A stretch of 64,000 nucleotides of DNA, from NCBI RefSeq assembly GCF_016462545.1, contig NZ_JAEMTA010000001.1, positions 62,001 to 126,000 of the forward strand, in the 5' to 3' direction. Positions 44,065 to 52,549 of the stretch are shown piece after piece. The notes below the pieces were generated by a model. The model searched no databases. It was not told the origin of the DNA and worked only from the letters and a program-made list of their open reading frames with translations. The DNA comes from Mycolicibacterium sp. Its GTDB lineage: Bacteria; Actinomycetota; Actinomycetes; Mycobacteriales; Mycobacteriaceae. How positions within the stretch are numbered: position 1 is the first letter of the stretch; each line of letters starts with the position of its first letter. Both the position numbers and the translations under genes were made by a program.

Positions 44065-44307
44065 TCAGCCGATCAACCAGCGGCAGACCACGGGATTCTG
44101 CATGCACGCGGCGTTGATGTCGGGTAGGGCGCCCGAACACGGCAGTCCGTTCTCCTGGACGCAGCCCGGCGGCATGGGTGGACACGGCGTGCCGTCCGGT
44201 CGCACGCACTGCTGTTGCTCCGGACCCGCGTAGGCAGGCGCGGCGCACGTGAACGCCATGCCAAGGGCAACTGCGGCCGCGCCGCACAATAGTTGGCTGA
44301 ACTGCAT
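44065..44307 (-). CDS. Small secreted six-cysteine protein
   Basis: 80 aa. Signal peptide MQFSQLLCGAAAVALGMAFT with an AYA cleavage site near residue 27; AAAGG ribosome-binding site. The mature 53 residues hold six Cys (QQCVRPDGTPCPPMPPGCV, NGLPCSG, NAACMQNPVVCRW), enough for three disulfides, and are proline-rich. I know no function for such proteins. Confidence 0.65.
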   Translation of the reverse strand: MQFSQLLCGAAAVALGMAFTCAAPAYAGPEQQQCVRPDGTPCPPMPPGCVQENGLPCSGALPDINAACMQNPVVCRWLIG

Positions 44308-44532
44308 GGATCATTGCCTTTCTCAGCGGAAGCATCAACGCTCGCACTTGCTCGACGCCCACGATCGGCCCGTCCAGCAACCCCCCGCGGGTCGTCCAGA
44401 GAATATCGCTTAGCTGTGACATTCCTGATGGAATCAGCCGATATCGCTGCCATGCTGCGGGCACCGTGCACGAAGCCGCGGCCGTCGACCCAGGTTCGGT
44501 CGACGGCCGCGGCCTCGATACTGCGACTCGGC

Positions 44533-44865
44533 TCAGACCGCCAGGAGGCGGTCGAAGAACTCCCGGTATCGCTTCAGTGCCAGGCGCAGGTCCTCCGTCG
44601 ACACGTCCTGCGAGGCGAATAGTGAATCCTCCGTGGGCGATTGAATCGAGTCGGGCGTGCGCCGTTGCTCGACGGAAGACTCGACATCGCGGTCGGCGGA
44701 GTGGGGCTCGGCCGTTGCGGCAGTCGGATACTCCTCCCGCGGGGTGGGTTGTGTTGGCGCGGTGAGTGGATCGCCCGCCACGTGCATGTGTTGGGGTTCG
44801 GCGGCATACCGATCGCGATCGCCGGCCGGTCCGTTGGTTTCCGTGTGGTGCGGGTGGGTGGTCAT
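44533..44865 (-). CDS. Hypothetical protein with C-terminal FFDxLL motif
   Basis: 110 aa; its ATG overlaps the stop of the upstream gene (ATGA). The first 80 residues are polar and apparently disordered. The end STEDLRLALKRYREFFDRLL resembles the end of its neighbour (DTEAQRQAFVHYRALFDKLL), so the two share a helical module. No known domain; translationally coupled to the upstream gene. Confidence 0.6.
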   Translation of the reverse strand: MTTHPHHTETNGPAGDRDRYAAEPQHMHVAGDPLTAPTQPTPREEYPTAATAEPHSADRDVESSVEQRRTPDSIQSPTEDSLFASQDVSTEDLRLALKRYREFFDRLLAV

Positions 44866-45167
44866 GCGTGAGCCTCCTGTGACGTGTCGGTGTCCTCATG
44901 GGTTTCGAGCAACTTGTCGAACAGCGCCCGGTAGTGCACGAACGCCTGACGCTGCGCTTCGGTATCGACGGCGCCCGCCTCCTGCGCCAGGTAGATGCCA
45001 TGTGCGGCGCGGTAGTTCTCGACCACCGTGGGATGGTCGACCGAGATGTCGGCTGCGCGTCGATCGAAGTCGTCGACTGGATAGCCGCGCTCCGACATCA
45101 CCCGCGTGACGAGTCGGTCAGCCTCTCCGACAGCGCTTTTCGGGTCATCGACGAATGCGGTCTGCAC
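44862..45167 (-). CDS. Conserved helical protein of unknown function, start uncertain
   Basis: Visible conserved core: AVQTAFVDDPKSAVGEADRL, VTRVMSERGYPVDDFDRRAA, DISVDHPTVVENYRAAHGIY, HYRALFDKLLE. This combination is widespread in actinobacteria as an uncharacterised soluble protein. The GTG at 45167 is the first canonical start, but the same frame is family-like for another 15-30 residues (STESLGHYAHAWR), with only ATT (45272) or CTG available upstream. Its stop overlaps the next gene by ATGA. Confidence 0.6.
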   Translation of the reverse strand: MQTAFVDDPKSAVGEADRLVTRVMSERGYPVDDFDRRAADISVDHPTVVENYRAAHGIYLAQEAGAVDTEAQRQAFVHYRALFDKLLETHEDTDTSQEAHA

Positions 45168-45282
45168 CGCGCGCCACGCGTGAGCGTAATGGCCGAGTGA
45201 CTCCGTGCTCGGCGGAACGATGTCGAGCTGCTCGCGCCGAGTACCCGGGGCCTTTTCTACGGAAACGTCAATACGCGCACAG

Positions 45283-46185
45283 TCAGGGTGCCGCAGCGCT
45301 CTGTGGCGAGTCGGCGTGCTCGGCCGCTCCGAACAATGCCACCGCGATCGCACCCGCGACCGCGCCGACGAACGCCACTGCGACCAACCATCCCAGCCCG
45401 GGTGCCGAGGTGTCACCGAGCAGCAGCACGCCAACGATTCCCGGCACCACCGTCTCGCCCGCCACCAAAGCCGCCGACGCCCCGGTGACCGAACCGATCT
45501 GGAGTGCGACGGTGAACAAGTAGAAGCCGCCGACGCCGGCGATCGCCACCGCCCATGCGGCTGGATCGGCCAGCACCGCGAGCGGCTGGAAAGGATCGAC
45601 TCCGTCGACCACCCGCACCGCCACCGCCATCGCACCGAACAGCACGCCCGCGACGAGTCCAGCTGCGACGGCACCACGGGAACCGAGGACGCGGATCAGC
45701 CCGAGGCCGACGAGGACGATGGTCACCGACAACGCGAACACACCCCAGTGCACGGCACGTGTCGAGGTGTCCTCGCCGACGTGACCGGCGGTGAACCCCA
45801 GAACGCACAGGGACACCACCACCACGGCGATCGCCACCCAGTCGCGCGAGCGAAGGCGCACCCCTAGTACCAGAACGCCGAGCACGGCCGTCACGACGAG
45901 GTTGGCACTCATGATCGTCTGCGACAGAAAGAGGGGAATCAGCCGAGCAGAGACCACGCTTCCCACGAAACCGACGACGTCGAGCGCCATTCCGACGATG
46001 AACGCCGGGGTCAGTGCGGCGCGGATGGTCGCTCCCAGCGAGGGCGCACCCGTCGCCGTGACGGATGCACCAGGTCGGCGGGAGGCATCCGCGGCAGCGG
46101 CGCTCCGCGCGCCATAGGCCTGCAGCACGGAGGCCGTCCCGTAGCCGAAGCAGGCGAGTAGTGCCGCCGCGATACCGATCAGCAC
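45283..46185 (-). CDS. EamA/DMT-type membrane transporter
   Basis: 300 aa from the GTG at 46185 (VLIGIAAALLACFGYGTASV, with GGGAGA upstream); 47 extra residues upstream are not membrane-like. Eight or more helices, e.g. LIPLFLSQTIMSANLVVTAV, WVAIAVVVVSLCVLGFTAGH, AALVAGETVVPGIVGVLLLG. The layout is that of the drug/metabolite transporter superfamily as seen in mycobacteria. Substrate unknown. Diverges from the D-aminoacylase gene at 46329. Confidence 0.85.
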   Translation of the reverse strand: MLIGIAAALLACFGYGTASVLQAYGARSAAAADASRRPGASVTATGAPSLGATIRAALTPAFIVGMALDVVGFVGSVVSARLIPLFLSQTIMSANLVVTAVLGVLVLGVRLRSRDWVAIAVVVVSLCVLGFTAGHVGEDTSTRAVHWGVFALSVTIVLVGLGLIRVLGSRGAVAAGLVAGVLFGAMAVAVRVVDGVDPFQPLAVLADPAAWAVAIAGVGGFYLFTVALQIGSVTGASAALVAGETVVPGIVGVLLLGDTSAPGLGWLVAVAFVGAVAGAIAVALFGAAEHADSPQSAAAP

Positions 46186-46328
46186 CGGCGTCTCCCATCC
46201 ACGTATGCAGTCATTGGTGCCCAGTATCGCCGCATTGCGGTCGGTGCCTCCGTAATTCACACCCGCGGATCGCGCGCTCGGAGTAGTGATGGATGGCAGG
46301 ACTGCGGCCACTCGTGCAAGGAGCACCC

Positions 46329-48089
46329 ATGTATGACCTGACCATCACCGGCGGGATCGTCGTCGACGGAACCGGCGATGAGCGCTACCGCGCGGACATC
46401 GGCGTCAAGGATGGCCGGATCGTGGAGGTTCGCCGACGCGACGGTGACGACGCCGGACTGGCCGGGGACGCCGAGCGCACCATCGATGCCACCGGCCGAG
46501 TCGTCACCCCCGGCTTCGTCGACATCCACACGCACTACGACGGGCAGGTCAGTTGGGACGGCAGCCTGGAACCGTCCAGCCTGCACGGCGTCACCACGGT
46601 GGTCAGTGGTAACTGCGGCGTGGGGTTCGCGCCGGTGCGCCCCGGCAGTGAGCAGTGGCTGATCGAGCTGATGGAAGGCGTCGAGGACATCCCGGGAAGC
46701 GCGCTGGCCGAGGGCATCAGCTGGGGCTGGGAGAGCTTCCCCCAGTATCTCGACGTGATCGAGAAGCGGGAGCTGGCAGTCGATTTCGGTGTTCAGATCG
46801 CCCATGGAGCGGTGCGTGGCTATGCCATGGGGGAGCGCGGCGCACGCAACGAGCGCGCGACCGACGACGACATCAAGGCAATGGCGCGCATCGTTCAGGA
46901 AGCGGTCGAGGCGGGGGCCCTCGGCTTCTCGACGTCGCGCACCGAGGGGCACCGGGCGCTCGACGGCGAGGTGGTCCCGGGCACCTACGCGGCGGCCGAC
47001 GAACTCTTCGGTCTCGGCCGGGCGATGGCGGCAGGTGGTCAGGCGGTCTTCGAGGTGGCACCGGACGGTACGGCGGGGGAACACCCCGATGCCCTCCTCG
47101 GCGAGGTCGACTGGATGATTCAGCTGGCCGCAGAGATCGACCGCCCCGTCTCCTTCGCCATGGTGCAGACGCAGGGCAAGCCGGATCTGTGGCGCAAGCA
47201 GTTGGATCTCGCCGGCGCGGCGGTCGACGACGGCATCAGGGTGCACCCGCAGTTCGCGGCCCGACCGTTCGGCATGTTGTTCGGCTTTCCCGGCTACCAC
47301 GCCTTCGACCATCGCCCCACGTTCCGCAGGCTCAAGGCCGAACTGAGCCGCGAGGCCCTCGCGGAGCGTCTGGCCGAGCCCGCCGTACGCTCGGCGATCC
47401 TGTCCGAAGCCGACCTGCCCGCGCAGGCGGTGCCCATGTTCGACGGGCTCTTCGCGATGATCCAGCACAGCATCGACAGTCTGTACGCCATCGGCGACCC
47501 ACCCGACTACGAGCCCACGCCCGACAAGACAGTCGGGGCGATCGCCCGCAGTCGGGGCGAAGACCCGCTGGCGACGATGTACGACCTCATGCTGGAGTCG
47601 AACGGGACGGCGTTGCTGATGTTGCCCTTCTTCAACTATGCCGAGGGCAACCACGACGCGATCTACGACATGATCTCGCATCGAGCAGCGGTGTCCGGGC
47701 TGTCCGACGGCGGCGCGCATTGCGGTCTGATCTGTGACGCCTCGTACCCGACCTACCTGCTGACCCACTGGGCCCGGGACCGCAGCCGCGGGCCACGGTT
47801 CTCCCTGGAGTACATGGTGCGCAAGCAGACCCTCGACACCGCGACCCTGTTCGGTCTCGGCGATCGCGGCGTGATCGCGGTGGGTAAGAAGGCCGACGTC
47901 AACGTCATCGACATGGAGGCGTTGCAACTCGAGGTGCCGCGGATGGCGTACGACCTGCCTGCCGGCGGTCGCCGCCTCATCCAGGGCGCCAGGGGATACG
48001 ACGCCACCGTGGTCGGCGGGGTGGTGACACGACGTCACGGTGTCGACACCGGTGCCAGGCCTGGCAGGCTGCTGCGCGGCGTCCGGTAG
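46329..48089 (+). CDS. N-acyl-D-amino-acid deacylase-type amidohydrolase
   Basis: 586 aa from the ATG at 46329 (CAAGGAG upstream). Amidohydrolase-3 barrel: [20 protein letters not shown] (metal HxH), [33 protein letters not shown], and LSDGGAHCG with the metal Asp. The small beta-sandwich is at both ends ([32 protein letters not shown]). D-aminoacylases free D-amino acids from N-acyl forms; the true substrate cannot be told. Confidence 0.9.
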   Translation: MYDLTITGGIVVDGTGDERYRADIGVKDGRIVEVRRRDGDDAGLAGDAERTIDATGRVVTPGFVDIHTHYDGQVSWDGSLEPSSLHGVTTVVSGNCGVGFAPVRPGSEQWLIELMEGVEDIPGSALAEGISWGWESFPQYLDVIEKRELAVDFGVQIAHGAVRGYAMGERGARNERATDDDIKAMARIVQEAVEAGALGFSTSRTEGHRALDGEVVPGTYAAADELFGLGRAMAAGGQAVFEVAPDGTAGEHPDALLGEVDWMIQLAAEIDRPVSFAMVQTQGKPDLWRKQLDLAGAAVDDGIRVHPQFAARPFGMLFGFPGYHAFDHRPTFRRLKAELSREALAERLAEPAVRSAILSEADLPAQAVPMFDGLFAMIQHSIDSLYAIGDPPDYEPTPDKTVGAIARSRGEDPLATMYDLMLESNGTALLMLPFFNYAEGNHDAIYDMISHRAAVSGLSDGGAHCGLICDASYPTYLLTHWARDRSRGPRFSLEYMVRKQTLDTATLFGLGDRGVIAVGKKADVNVIDMEALQLEVPRMAYDLPAGGRRLIQGARGYDATVVGGVVTRRHGVDTGARPGRLLRGVR

Positions 48090-48242
48090 CGTCACAACCG
48101 CGAATTCGCCTGTATCACAGTAACTTCTGTCCCCAACACTGCGATCTTCGACTTCGGCTTCCCGCCGACGGTCACGGGTCAAGTCGCGGCGGCCAGGGGT
48201 AGTCGCGCCGTGTCGTCGCAGGCGTGCCGCTACCATCGCGCA

Positions 48243-49052
48243 GTGACCGTTCTCGTCCTGTCGACTTTGCTGGCTGTCTCGGTCGCAGCCGTCGTCACGC
48301 TGGCCGTGCTGCTCATCGTCACGTCCAGAAGGCTCGCGGATGTTCGACGGCGACTCGAGCGTGCGCAACGAGAGCAGCCGAGACGACGCCGCAGACCGCG
48401 GGGTATCGCGCCGTTCGCCATCAGGAAGACTTGGCGGACCGCAGAGATGTTACGCACCAAGGGAATTGGTGCGACCGTGCGCAATTCGATCGAAGACTTG
48501 GCCGGATGGGCGAGTGTCGAACGACCCGATCTCGCACGGCTGACCGCCGACGGAGACGTCGTCGTCGTGTTCTCTGACATCGAGGGATCCACCGAGCGCA
48601 ACGAGGCCCTCGGGGACCGTGACTGGGTGAAGCTACTTCAGCGGCACGAGCACCTCGTCCGATCGGCGGTCGAGGAGCATCGCGGTCACGTCGTCAAGAA
48701 CCAGGGCGACGGTTTCATGCTCGCCTTCGGTGATCCCGAAGGCGCCCTTCGCTGCTGTGTCGACGTGCAGCGCGAACTCGCCGAGAACCCAGAGCGCTGG
48801 CAGAACATCAAGGTGCGCATGGGAATTCACATGGGGCCGTCGGTGCGCCGGGGAGACGACCTGTTCGGGTTGAACGTGGCCATGGCGGCGCGGGTCGCCG
48901 GGCACGCCGACGGTGGGGAGATCTTGATCAGCGAAGTCGTGCGTGACGCGATCGGGAAGGCCGACGGCATCGCCGTGTCGAGTGCGGAAGTCGTGGAGTT
49001 CAAGGGGTTCAGCGGGACGTACGAGGTGTTCCCCGTCGCCCTGGGTACGTGA
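48243..49052 (+). CDS. Class III adenylate/guanylate cyclase, membrane-anchored
   Basis: 269 aa from the GTG at 48243; TACCAT ends six bases before it, a leaderless arrangement. One membrane helix ([20 protein letters not shown]), a basic linker and a cyclase domain at about 105-265: metal Asp in [11 protein letters not shown] and in [11 protein letters not shown], transition-state residues in [12 protein letters not shown]. The Lys in VVKNQGD favours ATP. One of many cyclases expected in a mycobacterium. Confidence 0.9.
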   Translation: MTVLVLSTLLAVSVAAVVTLAVLLIVTSRRLADVRRRLERAQREQPRRRRRPRGIAPFAIRKTWRTAEMLRTKGIGATVRNSIEDLAGWASVERPDLARLTADGDVVVVFSDIEGSTERNEALGDRDWVKLLQRHEHLVRSAVEEHRGHVVKNQGDGFMLAFGDPEGALRCCVDVQRELAENPERWQNIKVRMGIHMGPSVRRGDDLFGLNVAMAARVAGHADGGEILISEVVRDAIGKADGIAVSSAEVVEFKGFSGTYEVFPVALGT

Positions 49053-49053
49053 G

Positions 49054-50574
49054 TCAGGCGGGCGGGACCTGCGTGCGGGCGTACTCGCGCACCGCGTTCT
49101 TTGCGACCTTCCCGTTGCTGGTCAGCGGAAGTGCGTCGACGAACAAGACGTGACGTGGCCGTTTGAACCCGGCGATGCGGTCACGGACATGGGTGGCGAT
49201 CGCCCCAGCCGAGGGGCGCCGCCCTGGCAGTGCCACGATGACCGCGCAGATCGCCTCACCCCAGTACTCGTCAGGAACACCCACCACTGCAACCTGATCG
49301 ACGTCCGGGTGGCTCGACAGCACGTCCTCGACCTCACGCGAGGAGACGTTCTCGCCGCCGGTGATGATGACGTCCTTGAGCCGGTCGAGCACCGTCAAGC
49401 GGCCCATGTCGTCGATGCGACCTACGTCGCCGGTGGGTAGCCAACCGTCCACGGTCGTCGGTGTTCCGCTTCGCCAGTACGCCGCGGCGACCTGCGCTCC
49501 GCGAACGAGGATCTCGCCGATGCCGCCATCCGCGTCCTCCGGTGAGATCCGGACCTCGACCTCGTCGTGGGGCGTTCCCGCGGTGGCGAGAATCGACGGG
49601 TCATCGCCCGCGCCGGCGCGGTGCTCGTCGGGTCCGAGAAAGCAGACGTTGCCACCGGTCTCGGTCATGCCATAGCCCTGATGAAAGGCGACGTCGAGTC
49701 GGGAGAGCGCACGTCGGAGCAGATCGGCGGGGATCGCGGCAGACCCATACGCGATGTCCCGCAGCGACGGCAGCTCCAGGCCGGTTTCCTCGAGATACGC
49801 GAGCAGGGCGTGAAGCATTGTCGGCGCCAGAGAGCACGACGTCACGCCATGGCGATTGACGGTCGCGACGAAAGCGTCCGGACGGAACGCCGCCACGGGG
49901 AGCACCGTCGACTGCACCGAGTGGTGGACCAGCATGTTGTAGCCAGCGACGTGGCACATGGGAAACGGCAGGAGATACACGCCACCCGAGCGCACCGACC
50001 GCCCCGCGACGGTGCCGCGCACCGCGGTGGTGATCGAGCGGTGGGTGTGCAGCACGCCCTTGGGGGTGCCGGTCGAGCCGCTGGTGAACAACAGCCACGC
50101 GGGCTCGTCGGGATCGACCCGACCCGTGAAAGCCACCGAATCACGTTCCGCGCGTTGCCATTGCGGGTCCTCGAACGCGCACACGTGTTGCAGGATCGGG
50201 ATCGTCCGGACGCGCTCGGCCAGTGCGGTCAGGTAACGCGCGTCGCCGAGCAGGACGGCTGGTTCGGCCGACGCCAACTGGGCGAGCTGCTCGCCGGGAC
50301 TGAGACGCTGGTTGATCAGCACGAGGATGCGTCCGCTGCGCGGCACGCCGTAATAGAGCCGGGCGTAGGAGGAGCCGTTGTCCGCGATAACGGCTACCCG
50401 ATCCCCCCGACGGGTGCGGGCGTCGACCCAGGCTGCCACAGATCCGACCTGGCCATCGAACTCGGTGAAGGTCGACGCGCTGCCATCCGAGGCGATGACC
50501 GCATGGCGGTCAGGCTCGGCGGCCGCCGCCGCGGACACCAGCTCGTGGATTAGTTCGATGCGCGCGGATGTCAT
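49054..50574 (-). CDS. AMP-forming acyl-CoA ligase (FadD-like)
   Basis: 506 aa. P-loop WLLFTSGSTGTPKGVLHTHR, A5 QGYGMTETGG, A7 GWLPTGDVGRIDDMG, A8 RLKDVIITGGENVSSREVED and A10 TSNGKVAKNAV. Medium length without extra domains, as in the FadD/long-chain or aryl-CoA ligase families; substrate not predictable. Convergent with the cyclase (one base apart); the start is ATG at 50574. Confidence 0.9.
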   Translation of the reverse strand: MTSARIELIHELVSAAAAAEPDRHAVIASDGSASTFTEFDGQVGSVAAWVDARTRRGDRVAVIADNGSSYARLYYGVPRSGRILVLINQRLSPGEQLAQLASAEPAVLLGDARYLTALAERVRTIPILQHVCAFEDPQWQRAERDSVAFTGRVDPDEPAWLLFTSGSTGTPKGVLHTHRSITTAVRGTVAGRSVRSGGVYLLPFPMCHVAGYNMLVHHSVQSTVLPVAAFRPDAFVATVNRHGVTSCSLAPTMLHALLAYLEETGLELPSLRDIAYGSAAIPADLLRRALSRLDVAFHQGYGMTETGGNVCFLGPDEHRAGAGDDPSILATAGTPHDEVEVRISPEDADGGIGEILVRGAQVAAAYWRSGTPTTVDGWLPTGDVGRIDDMGRLTVLDRLKDVIITGGENVSSREVEDVLSSHPDVDQVAVVGVPDEYWGEAICAVIVALPGRRPSAGAIATHVRDRIAGFKRPRHVLFVDALPLTSNGKVAKNAVREYARTQVPPA

Positions 50575-50604
50575 GGCGTCGCAAGGGTATCTGCGCCGCC
50601 GCCC

Positions 50605-50937
50605 TTATTGAAGACGCGTCGTGGCCTCGGATCCGTTGCGGTCGGCGAGGGATCGCAGCTGTGCCAGAGCGAACTTTCGGCCGCGGCCCGCCTCGGGGAT
50701 CAGCACGCCGGCCCACAGGCCTTCGGCGCCCGGCGTCTGGCACGCCTCCCTGGCGCACGACCAGCGGCGAGTGCAGGCGCGGCAGAGCGCCTTGGCGCCG
50801 TCGTCAGGCGACGTCGTCCACCGGTCGGGATCGCTGGTGCACGCGAAGGTCGCGGGTCGATCGAGCACCATCGAACCCGTACCCCGGCCGGATTCGTCAC
50901 CTTGAGCTGCGGCGATGGATCCTCCACGATCGCGCAT
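50605..50937 (-). CDS. whiB6: WhiB-family iron-sulfur regulator, WhiB6-like
   Basis: 110 aa. The four cluster cysteines C33, C52, C55 and C61 follow the WhiB spacing, and GLWAG is at 73-77. The stretches CTSDPDRWTTSPDD, ALCRACTRRWSCARE and FALAQLRSLADRNG closely follow M. tuberculosis WhiB6, which binds a 4Fe-4S cluster, senses O2/NO and tunes ESX-1 and DosR genes. It diverges from a TetR gene; two palindromic operators lie between. An internal ATG at residue 23 is an alternative start. Confidence 0.85.
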   Translation of the reverse strand: MRDRGGSIAAAQGDESGRGTGSMVLDRPATFACTSDPDRWTTSPDDGAKALCRACTRRWSCAREACQTPGAEGLWAGVLIPEAGRGRKFALAQLRSLADRNGSEATTRLQ

Positions 50938-50969
50938 GTCGTTGGCCCTCCGTCCCGTGCCTTGGCTGG

Positions 50970-51009
50970 CAATACAGCTGTATCGGTCTAGGACAATACA
51001 GCGGTATTG
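50970..51009. promoter_or_regulatory. Two tandem palindromic operators between whiB6 and a tetR gene
   Basis: CAATACAGCTGTATCG (50970-50985, with the perfect core ATACAGCTGTAT) and CAATACAGCGGTATTG (50994-51009), starts 24 bases apart. The second touches the -10 box TATCCT (51011-51016) of the TetR gene; the first covers its -35 region and lies 32 bases from the whiB6 start. The best candidate binder is the TetR protein at 51023-51679. Confidence 0.7.
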
Positions 51010-51022
51010 CTATCCTTGGCGA

Positions 51023-51679
51023 GTGACCACCGACACGATGCCTGCCACGTCTGCGTCGGCGGAGGCTGGTCGGGAGGGTCGCACCGAGTCCTCGACCGTC
51101 GACCGCATACGTCAGGCCGCGCTCGCGCGCTTCGCCACGCACGGCACGGCAGCGACCACGCTTCGCGCGGTGGCCTCGGCCGCAGGTGTCTCCCTGGGGT
51201 TGGTGCAGCACCACTTCGCGACCAAGGCGGGTTTGATCAAGGCCGTGGACGACTACGTCCTGGCGTTGGTGATCGCGGAGATGTCGCAGCCCATGGCCGA
51301 TCTCCCGGCCGACTCGATCGCCGACATCGGCAGCAGGGTCACCCGGATCATCGCCGAGGAGCCCGATGTCGCCGGTTACGTGGGCCGCGCACTCGTCGAC
51401 GGCAGTCCTCTCGGAGCGACGCTCTTCGATGCCCTGATGGACGTGGGCACGGCCAGGTGGCAGAAGCGGACCGAACGTGGCGAGACCCGTACCGACATCG
51501 ACCTGACGTGGGCGGTCATCAACGGACTGGTGCTCGCACTGGGCGCCGTCAGCCTGCGAGAACACGTCGATCGCCACCTGCCGCAACCGTTCACGACACC
51601 AGCTCAGCTTCAGCGGTGGCAGAATGCAACGGACTCGCTGCTGCGCGACGGGCTTATCACGCCCCCGACTGGCGCGTAA
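51023..51679 (+). CDS. TetR-family transcriptional regulator
   Basis: 218 aa from the GTG at 51023. TATCCT ends six bases before it, so the mRNA is probably leaderless; the open frame upstream lies in the operators. Helix-turn-helix: VDRIRQAALARFATHGTAAT, TLRAVASAAGVSLGLVQHHF, ATKAGLIKAVDDYV. The C-terminal domain (VAGYVGRALVDGSPLGATLF) is of the TetR_C type common in mycobacteria. Probably represses itself through the tandem palindromes and may also act on whiB6. Confidence 0.9.
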   Translation: MTTDTMPATSASAEAGREGRTESSTVDRIRQAALARFATHGTAATTLRAVASAAGVSLGLVQHHFATKAGLIKAVDDYVLALVIAEMSQPMADLPADSIADIGSRVTRIIAEEPDVAGYVGRALVDGSPLGATLFDALMDVGTARWQKRTERGETRTDIDLTWAVINGLVLALGAVSLREHVDRHLPQPFTTPAQLQRWQNATDSLLRDGLITPPTGA

Positions 51680-51685
51680 CGATCA

Positions 51686-52525
51686 TCAAATGCGTTCGCC
51701 TGCAACACGTTTACGGTAGGAGCTGGGCGTTTCGGCGCAGAACTGGGTGAAGCATCGGGTGAAGGAGCTCAGGTTCTCGAACCCGACGGCCGACGAGGTG
51801 GCCTGCACCGACTGCCCGGGCGCTGCGAGCAAGGCCATCGCGCGCAGCATCCTGGCGTGTAGAAGATAGGTGCGCCAGGATAATCCGAGGGATTCCTGGA
51901 AGAGACGCCGAAGCGTCCGCTCAGAGACGGACACGGCCCGGCTCACGTCGGCCGCGGTCGCCGAGTCGAGGTGCTGCTTCGTATACGCAAGCGCGGCCGC
52001 GACGATGGGGTGATCGGACGTCGGAAGGCTCAGTGGGGCTTCGTGATCCAACGCCTCGGCCACAAGTTGGGCGAGCGTGCGGAAGAAGCCGTCGGAGACG
52101 TCATCCCCGCGGGCACGGTCGATCGGCCAGCGCAGCGCGTAGATCATCATCTCCCGGATCAACGGCGACACCGCGATGATGCGGGCCCGTCCGCCGGCAT
52201 CGGAGATGAGTTCGGGAGCGAACATCACCGCGACGGTCTTGACGTCGGGGTTCATCACGGCCTGGTGTTCCAGCCCGACGGGGATCCACGCGGCCTGCTG
52301 CGGTGGGAGTAGATAGTGCGCGGAATCGGTCTCGACTTCGACGACGCCATGCAAGGCGTACTCGATCTGGTGCACCTCGTGGGAGTGCCACCCGGTGATC
52401 AACCCGTCGCCCTCGTAGAGGTAACTGCCCGCCATCGCGTTACCGCCACGGCGCAGTTCGATGACGGGTCGGACGACTTTGGCCGGTTCGGCTAAACCTC
52501 TGTCCGAAAGCGCAGAGACGGTCAC
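51686..52525 (-). CDS. AraC-family transcriptional regulator
   Basis: 279 aa from the GTG at 52525. N-terminal cupin sensor (GDGLITGWHSHEVHQIEYAL, HYLLPPQQAAWIPVGLEHQA) and C-terminal double helix-turn-helix (TAADVSRAVSVSERTLRRLF, QATSSAVGFENLSSFTRCFT, ETPSSYRKR). The cupin-AraC arrangement senses small metabolites. Diverges from the amidohydrolase gene with only 24 bases between start codons, so it likely regulates that gene. Confidence 0.92.
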   Translation of the reverse strand: MTVSALSDRGLAEPAKVVRPVIELRRGGNAMAGSYLYEGDGLITGWHSHEVHQIEYALHGVVEVETDSAHYLLPPQQAAWIPVGLEHQAVMNPDVKTVAVMFAPELISDAGGRARIIAVSPLIREMMIYALRWPIDRARGDDVSDGFFRTLAQLVAEALDHEAPLSLPTSDHPIVAAALAYTKQHLDSATAADVSRAVSVSERTLRRLFQESLGLSWRTYLLHARMLRAMALLAAPGQSVQATSSAVGFENLSSFTRCFTQFCAETPSSYRKRVAGERI

Positions 52526-52549
52526 GAAATCCGAGGGTACTAGTTGAGT
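52526..52549. promoter_or_regulatory. Overlapping face-to-face -10 boxes of two leaderless promoters
   Basis: Plus strand: TACTAG (52538-52543) ends six bases before the amidohydrolase ATG (52550). Minus strand: TACCCT (52539-52534) ends eight bases before the AraC GTG (52525). The two boxes share bases 52538-52539, so both promoters cannot be occupied at the same time, and their -35 regions fall inside the opposite genes. Confidence 0.5.

Noticed and set aside
46257-48368. A 703-codon open frame on the minus strand across the D-aminoacylase gene
   Set aside because: It mirrors the codons of the plus-strand gene, as happens in GC-rich DNA; it has low-complexity His/Asp/Arg composition and no domain.
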